Of a DNA stretch of 64,000 bases, positions 18,329 to 27,758 are shown piece by piece (the first letter of the stretch is position 1; every line of letters begins with the position of its first letter). Location: positions 122,036 through 186,035 of the forward strand of contig NJAL01000004.1 of the NCBI GenBank assembly GCA_002591725.1, in the 5' to 3' direction. The translations under genes and the position numbers were made by a program. Origin of the DNA: Candidatus Didemnitutus mandela. Lineage in GTDB: Bacteria; Verrucomicrobiota; Verrucomicrobiia; Opitutales; Opitutaceae. The notes below the pieces were generated by a model that was not told where the DNA came from, ran no database searches, and saw only the letters and a program-made list of their open reading frames with translations.

Positions 18329-19058
18329 TGAGCCTATTGTAACGATACGATACGTGGTCGACGCCTTGAATACTACTGCGGACGTTCGGCTTGCTGGAAT
18401 TGTTCGTCGTGTCGCTGCTATTTTATGCGCTGTAATGGAGCTTCTCCATATATAGATTTGGTACAGATGAACGCTGAAGGATTTATCGGGGTGGAGGATT
18501 ATTCGGATTTGCTGTGCGGTTCCGGCAGGCGTTGCCAAAACAGCTTTTTTACCGTGATGGTGATTCCGGTGCAAATGACACTGGCCCTGCGGGCAAACCG
18601 CCCGCGTGGTGGCGCTAGCCGATGGGTGTGCGTCGAGCTTTCATCCCGGTGGCTGTTTCCGCACCGGTGCTGGTGACCCTGTGGATGTTGCTTTCAACCA
18701 GCACAAGAACAGGAGGCTTGGCTGGCGGGCTGGTAAACGTGGTGCTGAAACTGGTCGGGTTCGCGCCGCACGCCCGGCTGCGCGAACCAGTGCTCGCGTT
18801 GCTGGTAATTGTCTTAATGCCGATATGGCAGGGAATCGGTTTGCAGATGAATGGTTTTTCTCGAGAGTTTGGCTGGGTGTTTCATCGAAATTGCTCGAGG
18901 CGGCGCGGCGGGCGGGACGACCGGGGACACTCTCGTTTCTGAAGTCGACCTACGAGGTGACATTTGTGAGTTGGAATTTGGTGTGTGTCTGCATCACAGT
19001 GTCTTTGCTTCTCGGGCAGGCGATCCTGCTTCTGCGCTATTTTTCGAAGGGGAAATAG
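18328..19058 (+). pseudogene. Remnant of a MalF/UgpA-like sugar ABC permease
   Basis: First permease of the dead importer. The frames recover an N-terminal membrane helix (LLELFVVSLLFYALW, 18380-18430), GFIGVEDYSDLL near 18480, FIPVAVSAPVLVTLWMLLS near 18645-18700, PIWQGIGLQMNGFS near 18820, the EAA-loop fragment LLEAARRAG (18895) and a last helix ending LLRYFSKGK at TAG 19056. The first codon overlaps the binding-protein stop. Several stops, including one at codon 5, and repeated frame changes make it non-functional. Confidence 0.88.
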
Positions 19059-19812
19059 TGGCCAAATCGGCCTTGCGTTGTAGGGGGCGTTAGCGGGGGT
19101 TGTTGCCGTACTATTTTTTGGCTCTGTTGTTCTGGACGCTCAAAAACTACACTGAGGTTTGACGGCTGTTTAACTGACTTATGCAAGTTTCACTAATCAC
19201 CGGAGCGAGGCGTTCTGGTGAACGCGATAGCGGCTTATGCGTTTGTGCGTTTCAAACTTTTTGGGCGCAAAGCACTTTTTGTTCCGTTTGTCATTCTGAT
19301 CGATCTTACCGATCGAGGCGCTTTTGCGCTCCTGATGTTTCCCACTACGTGTGATCTCAGGCTGACGGGTGTGTGCGGCACGACAATGGTTGGGCTCACG
19401 CTGCCGTTTGCGGCAAAGGCGTTTAATATTTACTTCTTGCTCAGTATCTTCTGTAGCTGATGATGCTGTTGGAAGAGGCTTCCGTGATCCGATTGCGCCG
19501 CCCAGTTTGGCAGGGTGATTCTGAGATATTGCCCTGCCTTGCCCGGGTGCTGGGAAGCTGGCGCTGGTTGCCAGCGTGGTTCCGGATCTGTTAGCCTATT
19601 GGGCCGACTTCCTCTGGCTAATGATGATAAACGCATGTGAAGAGACCCGCACGGTTCCGCTCGGACTGGAAAAATTTTTCACTACACCTCCCACAGATTT
19701 TCGTCTATACGATGATCGCAGCGTTGCCAGTGTTGGGGATTTCCTGCTGATTGCAACGCTAAGCTGTGCTGAACGAACCCTGCGTCGGTTTGAAGTAATT
19801 GTTGGAACCTAG
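19058..19812 (+). pseudogene. Remnant of a MalG/UgpE-like sugar ABC permease
   Basis: Second permease of the dead importer, probably starting at a GTG that overlaps the preceding stop. It reads a first helix near 19100 (YYFLALLFWTLKN), VNAIAAYAFVRFKLFGRKAL and VGLTLPFAAKAFNIYFL at 19218-19440, an eroded EAA loop near 19470, then WADFLWLMMI, TRTVPLGLEKFFTT and a final helix to 19812. The order of landmarks is exactly that of CUT1 inner-membrane permeases. Frameshifts near 19150, 19460 and 19570 disrupt it. No ATPase gene follows; such importers often use a shared MsmX/MalK-type ATPase elsewhere. Confidence 0.88.
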
Positions 19813-20130
19813 ATTAGGTTATCTATATATTTATTTAAAAGAACCTTATATGATCAATGGATTGGAGCTTTTGAAGTAAAAAACCCTTAACTGATGATGT
19901 TTCTTTTTCTTTTGGATAAGCGGCTTAAAAGGCGACTTCGGGGGCGGCCTTCTCTGGGTTATGGGCACGACTCGGGGAGCGGTTGTCGTCTTACCGATGC
20001 ACGTGGAACGGGCGTCGCCCTTTGGCTTGGTCTTTATCGGCTGGCAGCACGCGTTACGTGGCTTGGAGCGTAGGCTTTGCCGACTGCAAGCTGAAACTTT
20101 CCGGAGAATTTGCAAAGGGGAGGCAAGAGG
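19813..20130. other. Unread degenerate DNA
   Basis: Nothing recognisable. It separates the dead sugar importer from a degenerate repeat protein on the other strand. Confidence 0.35.
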
Positions 20131-20900
20131 TTACAATCTTCGTTGTGAAAGAGGGCGGCGACCGCCGTGACGATCAGCGTGTAGAAAACGGCGGAGGTGA
20201 GACTGCTGAACTGGCCGGGACTAATGATCGCTAAGTGGTTGGCGGTCAGTCCAGAAAGTTTGTAAGCGGTAAGCCCAAACGAACTGGGCATCTCTGAGAA
20301 CAGAGACTTCCGTCTTCGTGAAAGGCTGAATCTGGCTTACAGAGAAGGTGGCGAGAAATTCCGTCGCAGTTGGGAGATTTGTGTGGCTGGTGTAGCGAAC
20401 AGCAAGGACCATGGCGCTGAAAGCCTCGATTTGTGTCTCCTTGGAGGTAGAAAATTATGCCAACGTGAAGCTATGGGCTTGGACGTTGGTGAGCGCGACG
20501 ACTTGGTTTTCGGTAAAGTAAAGCTGTTGAACCACGATGGTGTTTAGGTAGCTCAGCTGGTGAACAAGAGAGCGAAAAAATGGTTGGCGCTCAGTTGCGA
20601 GGTTATCTTCGGACCTGATCTCCATTTGATTTGCAGCTTGGTAAAAACCGCGATCTGGCCAACTTGGGGCGACTTCAGGCTGGACAGCTGATTATTGAAA
20701 AGCGCGCCGAACGGATGATATGTGAGGGTCCCAAGAAGATCATCGGGCAGGGTGCAGAGCTTACAGGAGGCACGGCGACTTGAGTGTTGGTGCGCTTCTG
20801 GATATCGGTATCGGTCGTGCTGAGAAGCTGCAACTGAGAGGACTTGATCGCGTCAACCTACGTCGAAAGCAATGTGGCGAAACTCTCAAATGGGACGCTT
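20130..20900 (-). pseudogene. Remnant of a repeat protein with degenerate (L/F)T..Q units
   Basis: Minus-strand frames show a loose repeat of about ten residues built on 'xxLTxxQ(I/V)': ATFSVSQIQPFTKTEVSVL, GLTAYKLSGLTANHLAIIS, PGQFSSLTSAVF, VVALTNVQAHSFT and QLSSLKSPQVGQI. This resembles the LTTAQIAALT-type repeats of large bacterial surface or secreted proteins. Frames change repeatedly and stops are frequent. The function of such proteins is not established, and the identification rests on the repeat pattern alone. Confidence 0.45.
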
Positions 20901-21350
20901 AGAAAAACTCGGTCTTGATCAGGATCACAGCCTGCTTTTGCGTGTAGGATGAGATTCAGTTAATGCTCATTGGGCTGGTCGTTTAGTCGAAAAATAATCT
21001 CTGAATCCGTCCCTCCCCGGAACGCTGTAAAGTTCTGGCGCAAGGTGGCATCGGCACCGGACGTTGAAACGGAAAATTTAGCAGCCGAGGAGATTGACTC
21101 ATAAAATAGGCTATACGACGATAGTTGCTTTTGCCATCCGTGGGACTTACGAGGAAGAGCCTTCTTGCCCCTTCTGTGAGTTTTTCGACGTTTAGGCTAA
21201 TGACATACTTAAAAACACGGGAAAGAATGCTTTAGCTGAAAGACAGATTTTGCGAGTCGCAATTTTTAAGAAAATTTGAATTTCCGTAAATAATTATGGA
21301 TAAAAGAAAAGCGACGATATTTAATCGGCGCTTACGGGCTCAAGGGGAAG
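20901..21350. other. Degenerate DNA downstream of typA
   Basis: Possibly further eroded copies of the repeat protein to the left; otherwise nothing readable. No convincing typA terminator is seen. Confidence 0.35.
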
Positions 21351-23198
21351 CTAGATGGAGGTTATTTGCTGGTTTTTAGTGGCGCGGTAGGCTTTGCGGC
21401 GCTCGGCTTCCTTAAGAATGCGTTTACGAAGACGCAGGTTCTGCGGCGTGACTTCGACGAATTCGTCGAAGTCGATATATTCGATCGAGCGTTCGAGCGA
21501 GAGTTTGGTCGCGGGCGTAAGTGAGGCGGCAACACCTTCGCCTTGGGAGCGGAAGTTAACGAGCTTTTTTTCGCGCACAGCGTTGACGACGATGTCTTCT
21601 TTACGCGGACTTTCGCCGATGACCATCCCTTCGTAGACCTTTTCGCCCGGGTTGACGAAGAGTTTTCCGCGCTCTTGGCACATAGCGAGGGCATAGGCTG
21701 TGGTTTCGCCAGCTCCGGTGGCGACGAGCGTCCCAGTAATACGCGTGAGCACTTCGCCGGCGTAGGGACCGTATTTTTTGAACAAATGGCTTAGGACACC
21801 ACGGCCGCTGGTAGCGTTGACGACGTTGATTTCCAAACCGATCAGGCTGCGAGTGGTGATGACGGCTTCGATCATTGTGGAGTGCGAGAGCTTTTTTATG
21901 TTTGTGAGCCGGCCTTTGCGGTTGGCGAGATTTTGCATGATCGCGCCGACAGCTTCGTCGGGCACTTCGATCCAGATGGTTTCGTAAGGTTCGAGGCGTT
22001 CGCCCGCTTCGCCGATCTTCTCGATGGCTGTCGGGCGTGATACGAGCAGCTCATAGCCTTCGCGGCGCATGGTTTCGACGAGCACAGCAACTTGCATGGC
22101 GCCGCGCGCCTTGACATTAAAAACGCCCGTTTTCCCGGAATCTTTGATATGAATTGAGACGTTTGTTTTCAGCTCGCGCATGAGGCGCTCGCGGAGCTGG
22201 CGCGAAGTGACGAGTTTGCCTTCCTGGCCGACTAGCGGGCCGTCGTTGACACAAAACTGCATTTCGAGGGTCGGCGGGTCGATTGGGGTGAAGGGGAGAA
22301 GATGGGATTCTTCGCGGATGTCGAGCGTGTCGCCGATATCGACATCTTCAAATCCGGAAAGACCTACGATGTTGCCGGCTTCGGCGGTTTCGACTTCGCG
22401 CTGGCCGAGACCGGTAAACTCGAAAATCTTTGTGATCTTGGCGCGAACCTTTTTACCGGCTTCTGCGTGGCGGATGACGAAGACCGGATCGCCGACATTG
22501 ATGGTGCCGCCGAGAGCTTTCCCGACGGCGATACGGCCGACGTAGTCGCTCCAATCAAGGTTGGAGACGAGCATCTGGAATGGCTCTTCCGGCTTGGCGA
22601 ACGGTGGCGGGATGTGGTTAATGATGGTCTCGAAAAGTGGGGTCATATCCTTCTTCTCGTCGCTGAGCTTATATACCATGTAATCGTCGCGACCCGAGCC
22701 ATAGACGACGGGCGCATCGAACTGGTTTTCGCTGGCTTCGAGTTCGATGAGGAGCTCGAGCACCTTGTCATACACTTTGACAGGATCGGCGTTGTCGCGG
22801 TCGATCTTGTTGATAACGACCACGACTTTCAGACCGTAGGCGAGAGCCTTGCGGAGCACGAAACGGGTTTGTGCTTGTGGACCATCATAGGCGTCGACCA
22901 CGAGTAGGACACCGTCGACCATGCGGAGAGCGCGTTCGACTTCGCCGCCGAAATCAGCGTGACCGGGCGTATCGAGGATATTGATGATCTTGTCCTGCCA
23001 GTGCACCGACGTGTTCTTGGCTTTAATGGTGATGCCCTTTTCTTTTTCCAGATCCATGGAGTCCATAGCGCGCTCTTCGATGCGCCGATTGGCACGATAA
23101 ACGCTCCCCTCCTTCAGAAGCTTGTCGACGAGGGTGGTTTTACCATGGTCAACATGGGCAATAATCGCGATGTTACGAATGCTCTTATTGATGGCCAT
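21351..23198 (-). CDS. typA: Translational GTPase TypA/BipA
   Basis: Ribosome-binding GTPase of the EF-G family, involved in 50S assembly and stress-dependent translation. The 615-residue protein has G1 AHVDHGKTT (residues 14-22), G3 DTPGH (76-80) and G4 NKID (130-133), then beta-barrel, EF-G-like III and V domains and the TypA-specific C-terminal domain, ending in a basic tail. ATG at 23198 ([10 protein letters not shown]) is the natural start; a GTG two codons upstream is also in frame. The gene stands alone between pseudogene fields. Confidence 0.97.
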   Translation of the reverse strand: MAINKSIRNIAIIAHVDHGKTTLVDKLLKEGSVYRANRRIEERAMDSMDLEKEKGITIKAKNTSVHWQDKIINILDTPGHADFGGEVERALRMVDGVLLVVDAYDGPQAQTRFVLRKALAYGLKVVVVINKIDRDNADPVKVYDKVLELLIELEASENQFDAPVVYGSGRDDYMVYKLSDEKKDMTPLFETIINHIPPPFAKPEEPFQMLVSNLDWSDYVGRIAVGKALGGTINVGDPVFVIRHAEAGKKVRAKITKIFEFTGLGQREVETAEAGNIVGLSGFEDVDIGDTLDIREESHLLPFTPIDPPTLEMQFCVNDGPLVGQEGKLVTSRQLRERLMRELKTNVSIHIKDSGKTGVFNVKARGAMQVAVLVETMRREGYELLVSRPTAIEKIGEAGERLEPYETIWIEVPDEAVGAIMQNLANRKGRLTNIKKLSHSTMIEAVITTRSLIGLEINVVNATSGRGVLSHLFKKYGPYAGEVLTRITGTLVATGAGETTAYALAMCQERGKLFVNPGEKVYEGMVIGESPRKEDIVVNAVREKKLVNFRSQGEGVAASLTPATKLSLERSIEYIDFDEFVEVTPQNLRLRKRILKEAERRKAYRATKNQQITSI

Positions 23199-23229
23199 AA
23201 ACACTTAAAAGAATAAAAATAGAAAATGC

Positions 23230-24110
23230 GTAATGGCTCTAGTGGTTGGCAAGAAGGAAGCTTAACTAATTTTCCTGTGCCGGAAGCTGACAGATAAAAC
23301 TCGTGTTCAACTGACTTCGGTACCGAAGACGACGAGGCAGCTCCGTAACGTTTGAGGAACTGCAATAGCGTGACGAGGCCTACCCGGGTTGCCCTTGTCA
23401 GCGGGTTTGGTGACGAAAAAGGCCCGAAAGAGACGCTGCCGGACTGCTGGCTTGATGTCCGGTCCGTTATTCGCGGCCGCTACGACAAGGTAGTTGCTTG
23501 GTTTGGACTCGGTTTCGTGCTCTGGAATATCGGCGGTCGTGAGAGTCTTAGTCTTGGCGGAGCGGGGTATTCCCTTTCAGCAGGGCATGGTGTCGCAGGC
23601 ATTGACGCAGAGATTTGTAATGGTTTGGTAAGTAGTTTTAGTCGGATCGAACACGATAAGCGGGAGGTCGGCTGGTACGTCGGCAGTTACTTCAAATTCG
23701 CGCCCAAAGGTCTCCTAGATTACCGACAATTTCGCTGATGATAAAGTAAATGGCGGCGTGTTTCACTTCACCGTCCACTCCGTGGGTAAATACCAACAAC
23801 TGGCACAGCAACGTGCCAGCGCGATGCGCGATCTTTGGCGCGGTTAGCAGAAAAGTCGGTAGTGTACCCAGTACCCAACTACAAACCGGTGCGCAGCTGC
23901 CGGAAGACTTCCAAACCGTTTATTTCCGATATTATGACTAGTCGAGTAGGATCAGATCGGGGCCCGGTCGTGTCGGACGGCGGCCAAGGTTTCACAGCTG
24001 TTCTTGTTGACAATGACGTGATGCCCTCCCGTTTCGATCAGCGAGCATAGGAGCAGACAGTCCTTGGGGTCGTCGTTGACGACAAGAATCTTAGCGAAAG
24101 CAACCGAGCT
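23230..24110 (-). pseudogene. Remnant of a receiver-histidine kinase protein
   Basis: The minus strand opens with a receiver-domain start, AKILVVNDDPKDCLLLCSLI, with the phosphate-accepting region RAPDLIL eroded. It then jumps to a histidine-kinase core: CQLLVFTHGVDGE (after the His box), FEVTADVPADLPLIVFDPTK, the N-box TNLCVNACDTMP, and the G-box NNGPDIKPAVRQRLFRAFF with VTKPADKG. The His-box itself is missing, so an internal deletion is likely, and stops are numerous. It follows the hybrid kinase remnant on the same strand. Confidence 0.82.
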
Positions 24111-24149
24111 TACAATGGCGACAAGGGAGGGGAGGAGTCGACCAGCTTG

Positions 24150-25260
24150 GTGATGATCTGGCAGAGCTGAGCAAGGCTGGATTGGTTTGTGGATGATAGG
24201 TGGTTGCTGCTGGTATCAAGACAGCAAACGCGTCTTCGACCATGGCAAGGGAGGGCGGTCAGCGCAAATGATGGAGGACAAGTGTGCGCGTGCTTGCCTA
24301 CAGGTATCGAGTTGCTTCGAAACCATTCATTTTAGGCATATGAATGCTATTTAGCACGAGGTCTGGTTTGGCTGTTTTCGGCCAGAGCGAGAGCCTCACG
24401 GCCGTTGCGCTCGATTGAAACCCGAAAATGAAACTGTTCGAGGTAATTCGTGAGGACTGCGGTTTTGGTAGGATTGTCTTCGACGATAAACAAATGCGCG
24501 CTCGATATCTGCGACGCTAGCGGCTGGTACGCTAGTTAGCAGACTGAGATGGGCGCGATTTCCCCTTCCCTTCGGGGTAAATTTCACCGCGTTGGAAAGG
24601 AGCTTTACCAACACCTGTTTGAACCGGAGCCGATAGACTTCCACGTTTTTAGGTAGGTTGTCTGCGTAGTCGGCTTCAATCGTGGTCTCTTTTTCCCTTT
24701 CTCGCGTGCCGGTTTTGCAGAATGAGGCACAGGCTTGCTTCGTAAGTGTTGTGTAGATTAATTTAGATTGCTTGGGTGCAGATCAAAGATAAAAATGCTA
24801 GCTTCGATTTTTTAGAGATCAAAAATGCTATTTATGAACACGGTTAGATACTGTTTGTTTTAGCGGATGCTGCTTAAGCATTCAGCTTGGCGCTTGTTTA
24901 CAGATCCCGTAGCATGTCTGGGTATCATCGAGCCCGATGGCACGCTTTTGCGTGCTTTCCAAAAAAACGGGAGAGCAGCTGGCTGCAATTGTTCGTGCGT
25001 ACGGTCGTGTTCCTTTACGGTGTTGGCCAAATCTTGGTGCGGGTGGCTGAGAACATTGGCCTTGTCGTGCACGGAAGTGCACAGCTGGCTGAGTTTGCGG
25101 GTAGAAAAACGCGTGATTGCGGGAGTGGCCACCGGCTCGGGACCGACCAAAGCGCCGGCTTCTGCATCCAGTTGCTGTAACGGGTGAGTGATACCAAGTG
25201 CTGTGTGCCCCGGGCGACTAGTGTGGCGAGCCTAGTGACTAGCATGCCCCACAACAGGGT
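24150..25260 (-). pseudogene. Remnant of a hybrid sensor histidine kinase
   Basis: From right to left the minus strand shows an eroded sensor part, a HAMP-like segment (QLCTSVHDKANVLSHPHQDL then TVKEHDRTHEQLQ, about 24960-25080), the ATP-binding N-box RFKQVLVKLLSNAVKFTPKG near 24570-24640, and a receiver domain HLFIVEDNPTKTAVLTNYLE with IHMPKMNGFEATR near 24310-24350. Much of the kinase between HAMP and N-box is lost and several frameshifts are evident. This was a membrane-bound sensor of an unknown signal. Confidence 0.83.
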
Positions 25261-25580
25261 GCCGGCATTAGTTACGTTACAGGTTGACGGTGCTGCGTTG
25301 CGTGGCCCAGATCGGTTTCATTATATAAATGTGCTAGCTTCCTTCTGGCACAAAGTTGGAAACTGCGAGTTTGCGCTCCAATTTTCCGGAAGCAGGGCCA
25401 GAAGCGTAGAAGTGTTACCACACGACCTGGCTGCATGACAGCGAGAGCGACTGGTTTCGCCCGAAGGTGGCCGACGGAGAATAATTGGGACACAAGGCGG
25501 GAAAACCCATGTGCTGGCGCCAGCTAACGATGACGAGATTGCTGTTATGCGTGCAAGGTCTCCCGATGAGCTGGAAATCG

Positions 25581-25620
25581 AACCATTAATATATAATATA
25601 ATATATTATATATTATCACA
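25581..25620. repeat. AT-only near-palindrome
   Basis: A run of about 30 bases made only of A and T (around 25586-25616) is nearly its own reverse complement. Similar shorter AT runs occur at 2433-2452 and 27385-27412. It may be simple mutational drift toward A and T in non-coding DNA. Confidence 0.6.
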
Positions 25621-25903
25621 TGCACATATAAAAAGGTCGAAAACGTGGTGGCAACGGTTCGAAAAATAATCACAATGGTTGACGTTTAGGGCCTACTGAA
25701 CAAGCAGATTGCTTTTTGGTCAGTGGCTGGTACGATGACGATAATGTTGCTCGACTTTGTCGAGCTTACCAACATGGTAAGCATGCCCGTCCAATGGCTG
25801 TGTCAGTTGGTTCAGTTGGTCGCACAGACAGTTGTGGTCGGTTTCGCCCAGAAACTAGGTGTCTGAGTGTATCTACGGTGCGTCGACGCTAGTCGAAGTA
25901 TGT

Positions 25904-26455
25904 CTAGAAGCTGGTGGCCGATGTCTCAGGTGATATCGTCGAACGCGACGCTCTGATTTGAGTGCGGGCCACACAGTCAAAGACGCGACCGGTCAGTAAA
26001 CCAAGTGCTGCAATTACCACGAGAGCGATGACCTTGAAATGCTGAAAATAATACCTCGAACAGTAGCAAGCCCGCACGAGGTGCGGGCGGTAGCCGATGG
26101 CATCGTTCAAACGGTCTCCCAGAAAAATAGTCAACAAAGTACCCAGCATTCTATTGATCGAATGTTTCAAAACGACCGCCCCACTGGTTGGAAATGAAAA
26201 ATTTTCTAAGGAGAAGACGTAGACCGTGATGAGGGGAGTGCTGAAAAATAATGGGGCACACTGGCTGCGATTAGGCTGATGTCTTTTTGTGCACCAGCCG
26301 GCTGCCAATGGCTGTGTCTCCAGCGTCAAGCAGATTAGACCCGGGTGCCTCCCCATCTCTATCCAAGTGCGGCTGAAGGTTGTCTCTGTGGCAGGGGCCT
26401 TGCATACTGTAGCGTAAAAATAGCTAAACAACAGAGTGGCGACAACTCCTAGCAT
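25904..26455 (-). pseudogene. Possible remnant of a multi-helix inner-membrane protein
   Basis: The minus strand has a 183-codon open stretch with hydrophobic runs (VVATLLFSYFYA, FSTPLITVYVFSLENF, MLGTLLTIFLG, VIALVVIAALGLLTG). The middle segment faintly resembles FUSC-type (fusaric-acid resistance) exporters, but no decisive motif is present. It could equally be chance, so both the family and the gene status are uncertain. Confidence 0.25.
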
Positions 26456-27758
26456 GAGCTCGGTCCAGTCACATACGGAGAAGCCGTATCCGCTAATTTA
26501 AAAGCCAATGGCTCCTGCGGCGGAGGGCCAGCAGGAGCCTAGCTTTCCGGAAAGGTCTGCTTACTTTTTAGGAAAATAGAAAAATTGCGTCACCGAGCTC
26601 ACTCGCTTAAAGGGAAACATGGATGGAATCGGGGCAGGTTCGGACAGTGCCCCGGACTTGCTTGGTCCGTTAGGTTTTAGGTTGAAAAGGCGGTCCGTCG
26701 CGCTGCCAAAGGCTTTATATTAAAGAAAAAGCTAAAAGACTTTGCCGCTTCCGGTCCAAGCACCGTGAATGCCTTTTATATTTGCATCGCGTTTGGCACA
26801 CTCGGTGTTTGGAATGTCAAGCTCTTCCGATGCTACCTACCTACCGTGGCAATCGATGGTATCGATCTCGTAGCGGGACTGTTCCGATCCTTTAAGATCA
26901 GAATCTATCGATTAAGGTCTCTATGTTCGGTTCAGCGTTCATCTGTTGGTCAATCGCTCATTGGATGGGAGCACGGCACGTCATGCAAGAGCAAGCTTGT
27001 ACTGGCTTTGGCATCTTAGCCGCGGGGAACGGCCATTGTTTTTGACGATGCGCTGGTCTCGTGCGACGGATCTGACCCCCTTACTCCTCAGGATGCGTTT
27101 GGCTTGCAACTTGGGTGATGCATTTTGCGCGCTGTCCCAAGCTTGAAAGGTTCAGAGGATTTTGCCAATCTTGCATCGTTCCACGCAATGACGTGTTCAT
27201 TACGTTTCCCTTTTGTTGCACGAAGGAAAGCGACAGCCTTCTTGAATACCTTGCTGTGTCCTGGTCGTGCAGTGGCAGCCGCACCCTTTTGGATAACTGC
27301 CAGGGGAGGGGCCCGAGGCCGAAATTGCCTTGCGCTCCTGACTCGGATATGCGGTTTAGGTTTGTGCTTCGCTGCTCAGTTCCTATATAGTCTATATATT
27401 ATATTATAGTATTTAGTTGTAAAAGTAGACTAGTTTCGACATCATCTAGAGGAAACGCGAGGTTGCGCTAGGCGCGAGGGACGGACCATACCACTTGCGG
27501 TTTACCTTTCTGAGGTTGTTCGGGACTATGCCCCTAGTTGCGTCTTTGACGGTTTTTTATGCCGTCTGGTTATCGACTATTCGATTAAGGAGCTGAACTG
27601 AGCTTGTTTAGCCGTGCCGTAATACTTTTTATAGGCTATATTCATAATTAACAAAATTAGTCGCCAAACCCTGTGGGTAAATTGCGGCTTTTTTGTTATT
27701 TCTCAGTTGTTTACAAATTACTTGCCACAACAACAGGGCTGATTTGGGCTCAATTTTT
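26456..27758. other. Unread degenerate DNA upstream of hrpB
   Basis: About 1.3 kb with no identifiable fragment. A short open stretch at 26765-27019 has hydrophobic character but no family resemblance. Confidence 0.35.

Noticed and set aside
25581..25620. AT palindrome as a replication origin
   Set aside because: No DnaA boxes, no dnaA/dnaN/gyrB neighbours and no clustering of such features; simple AT drift is more likely.
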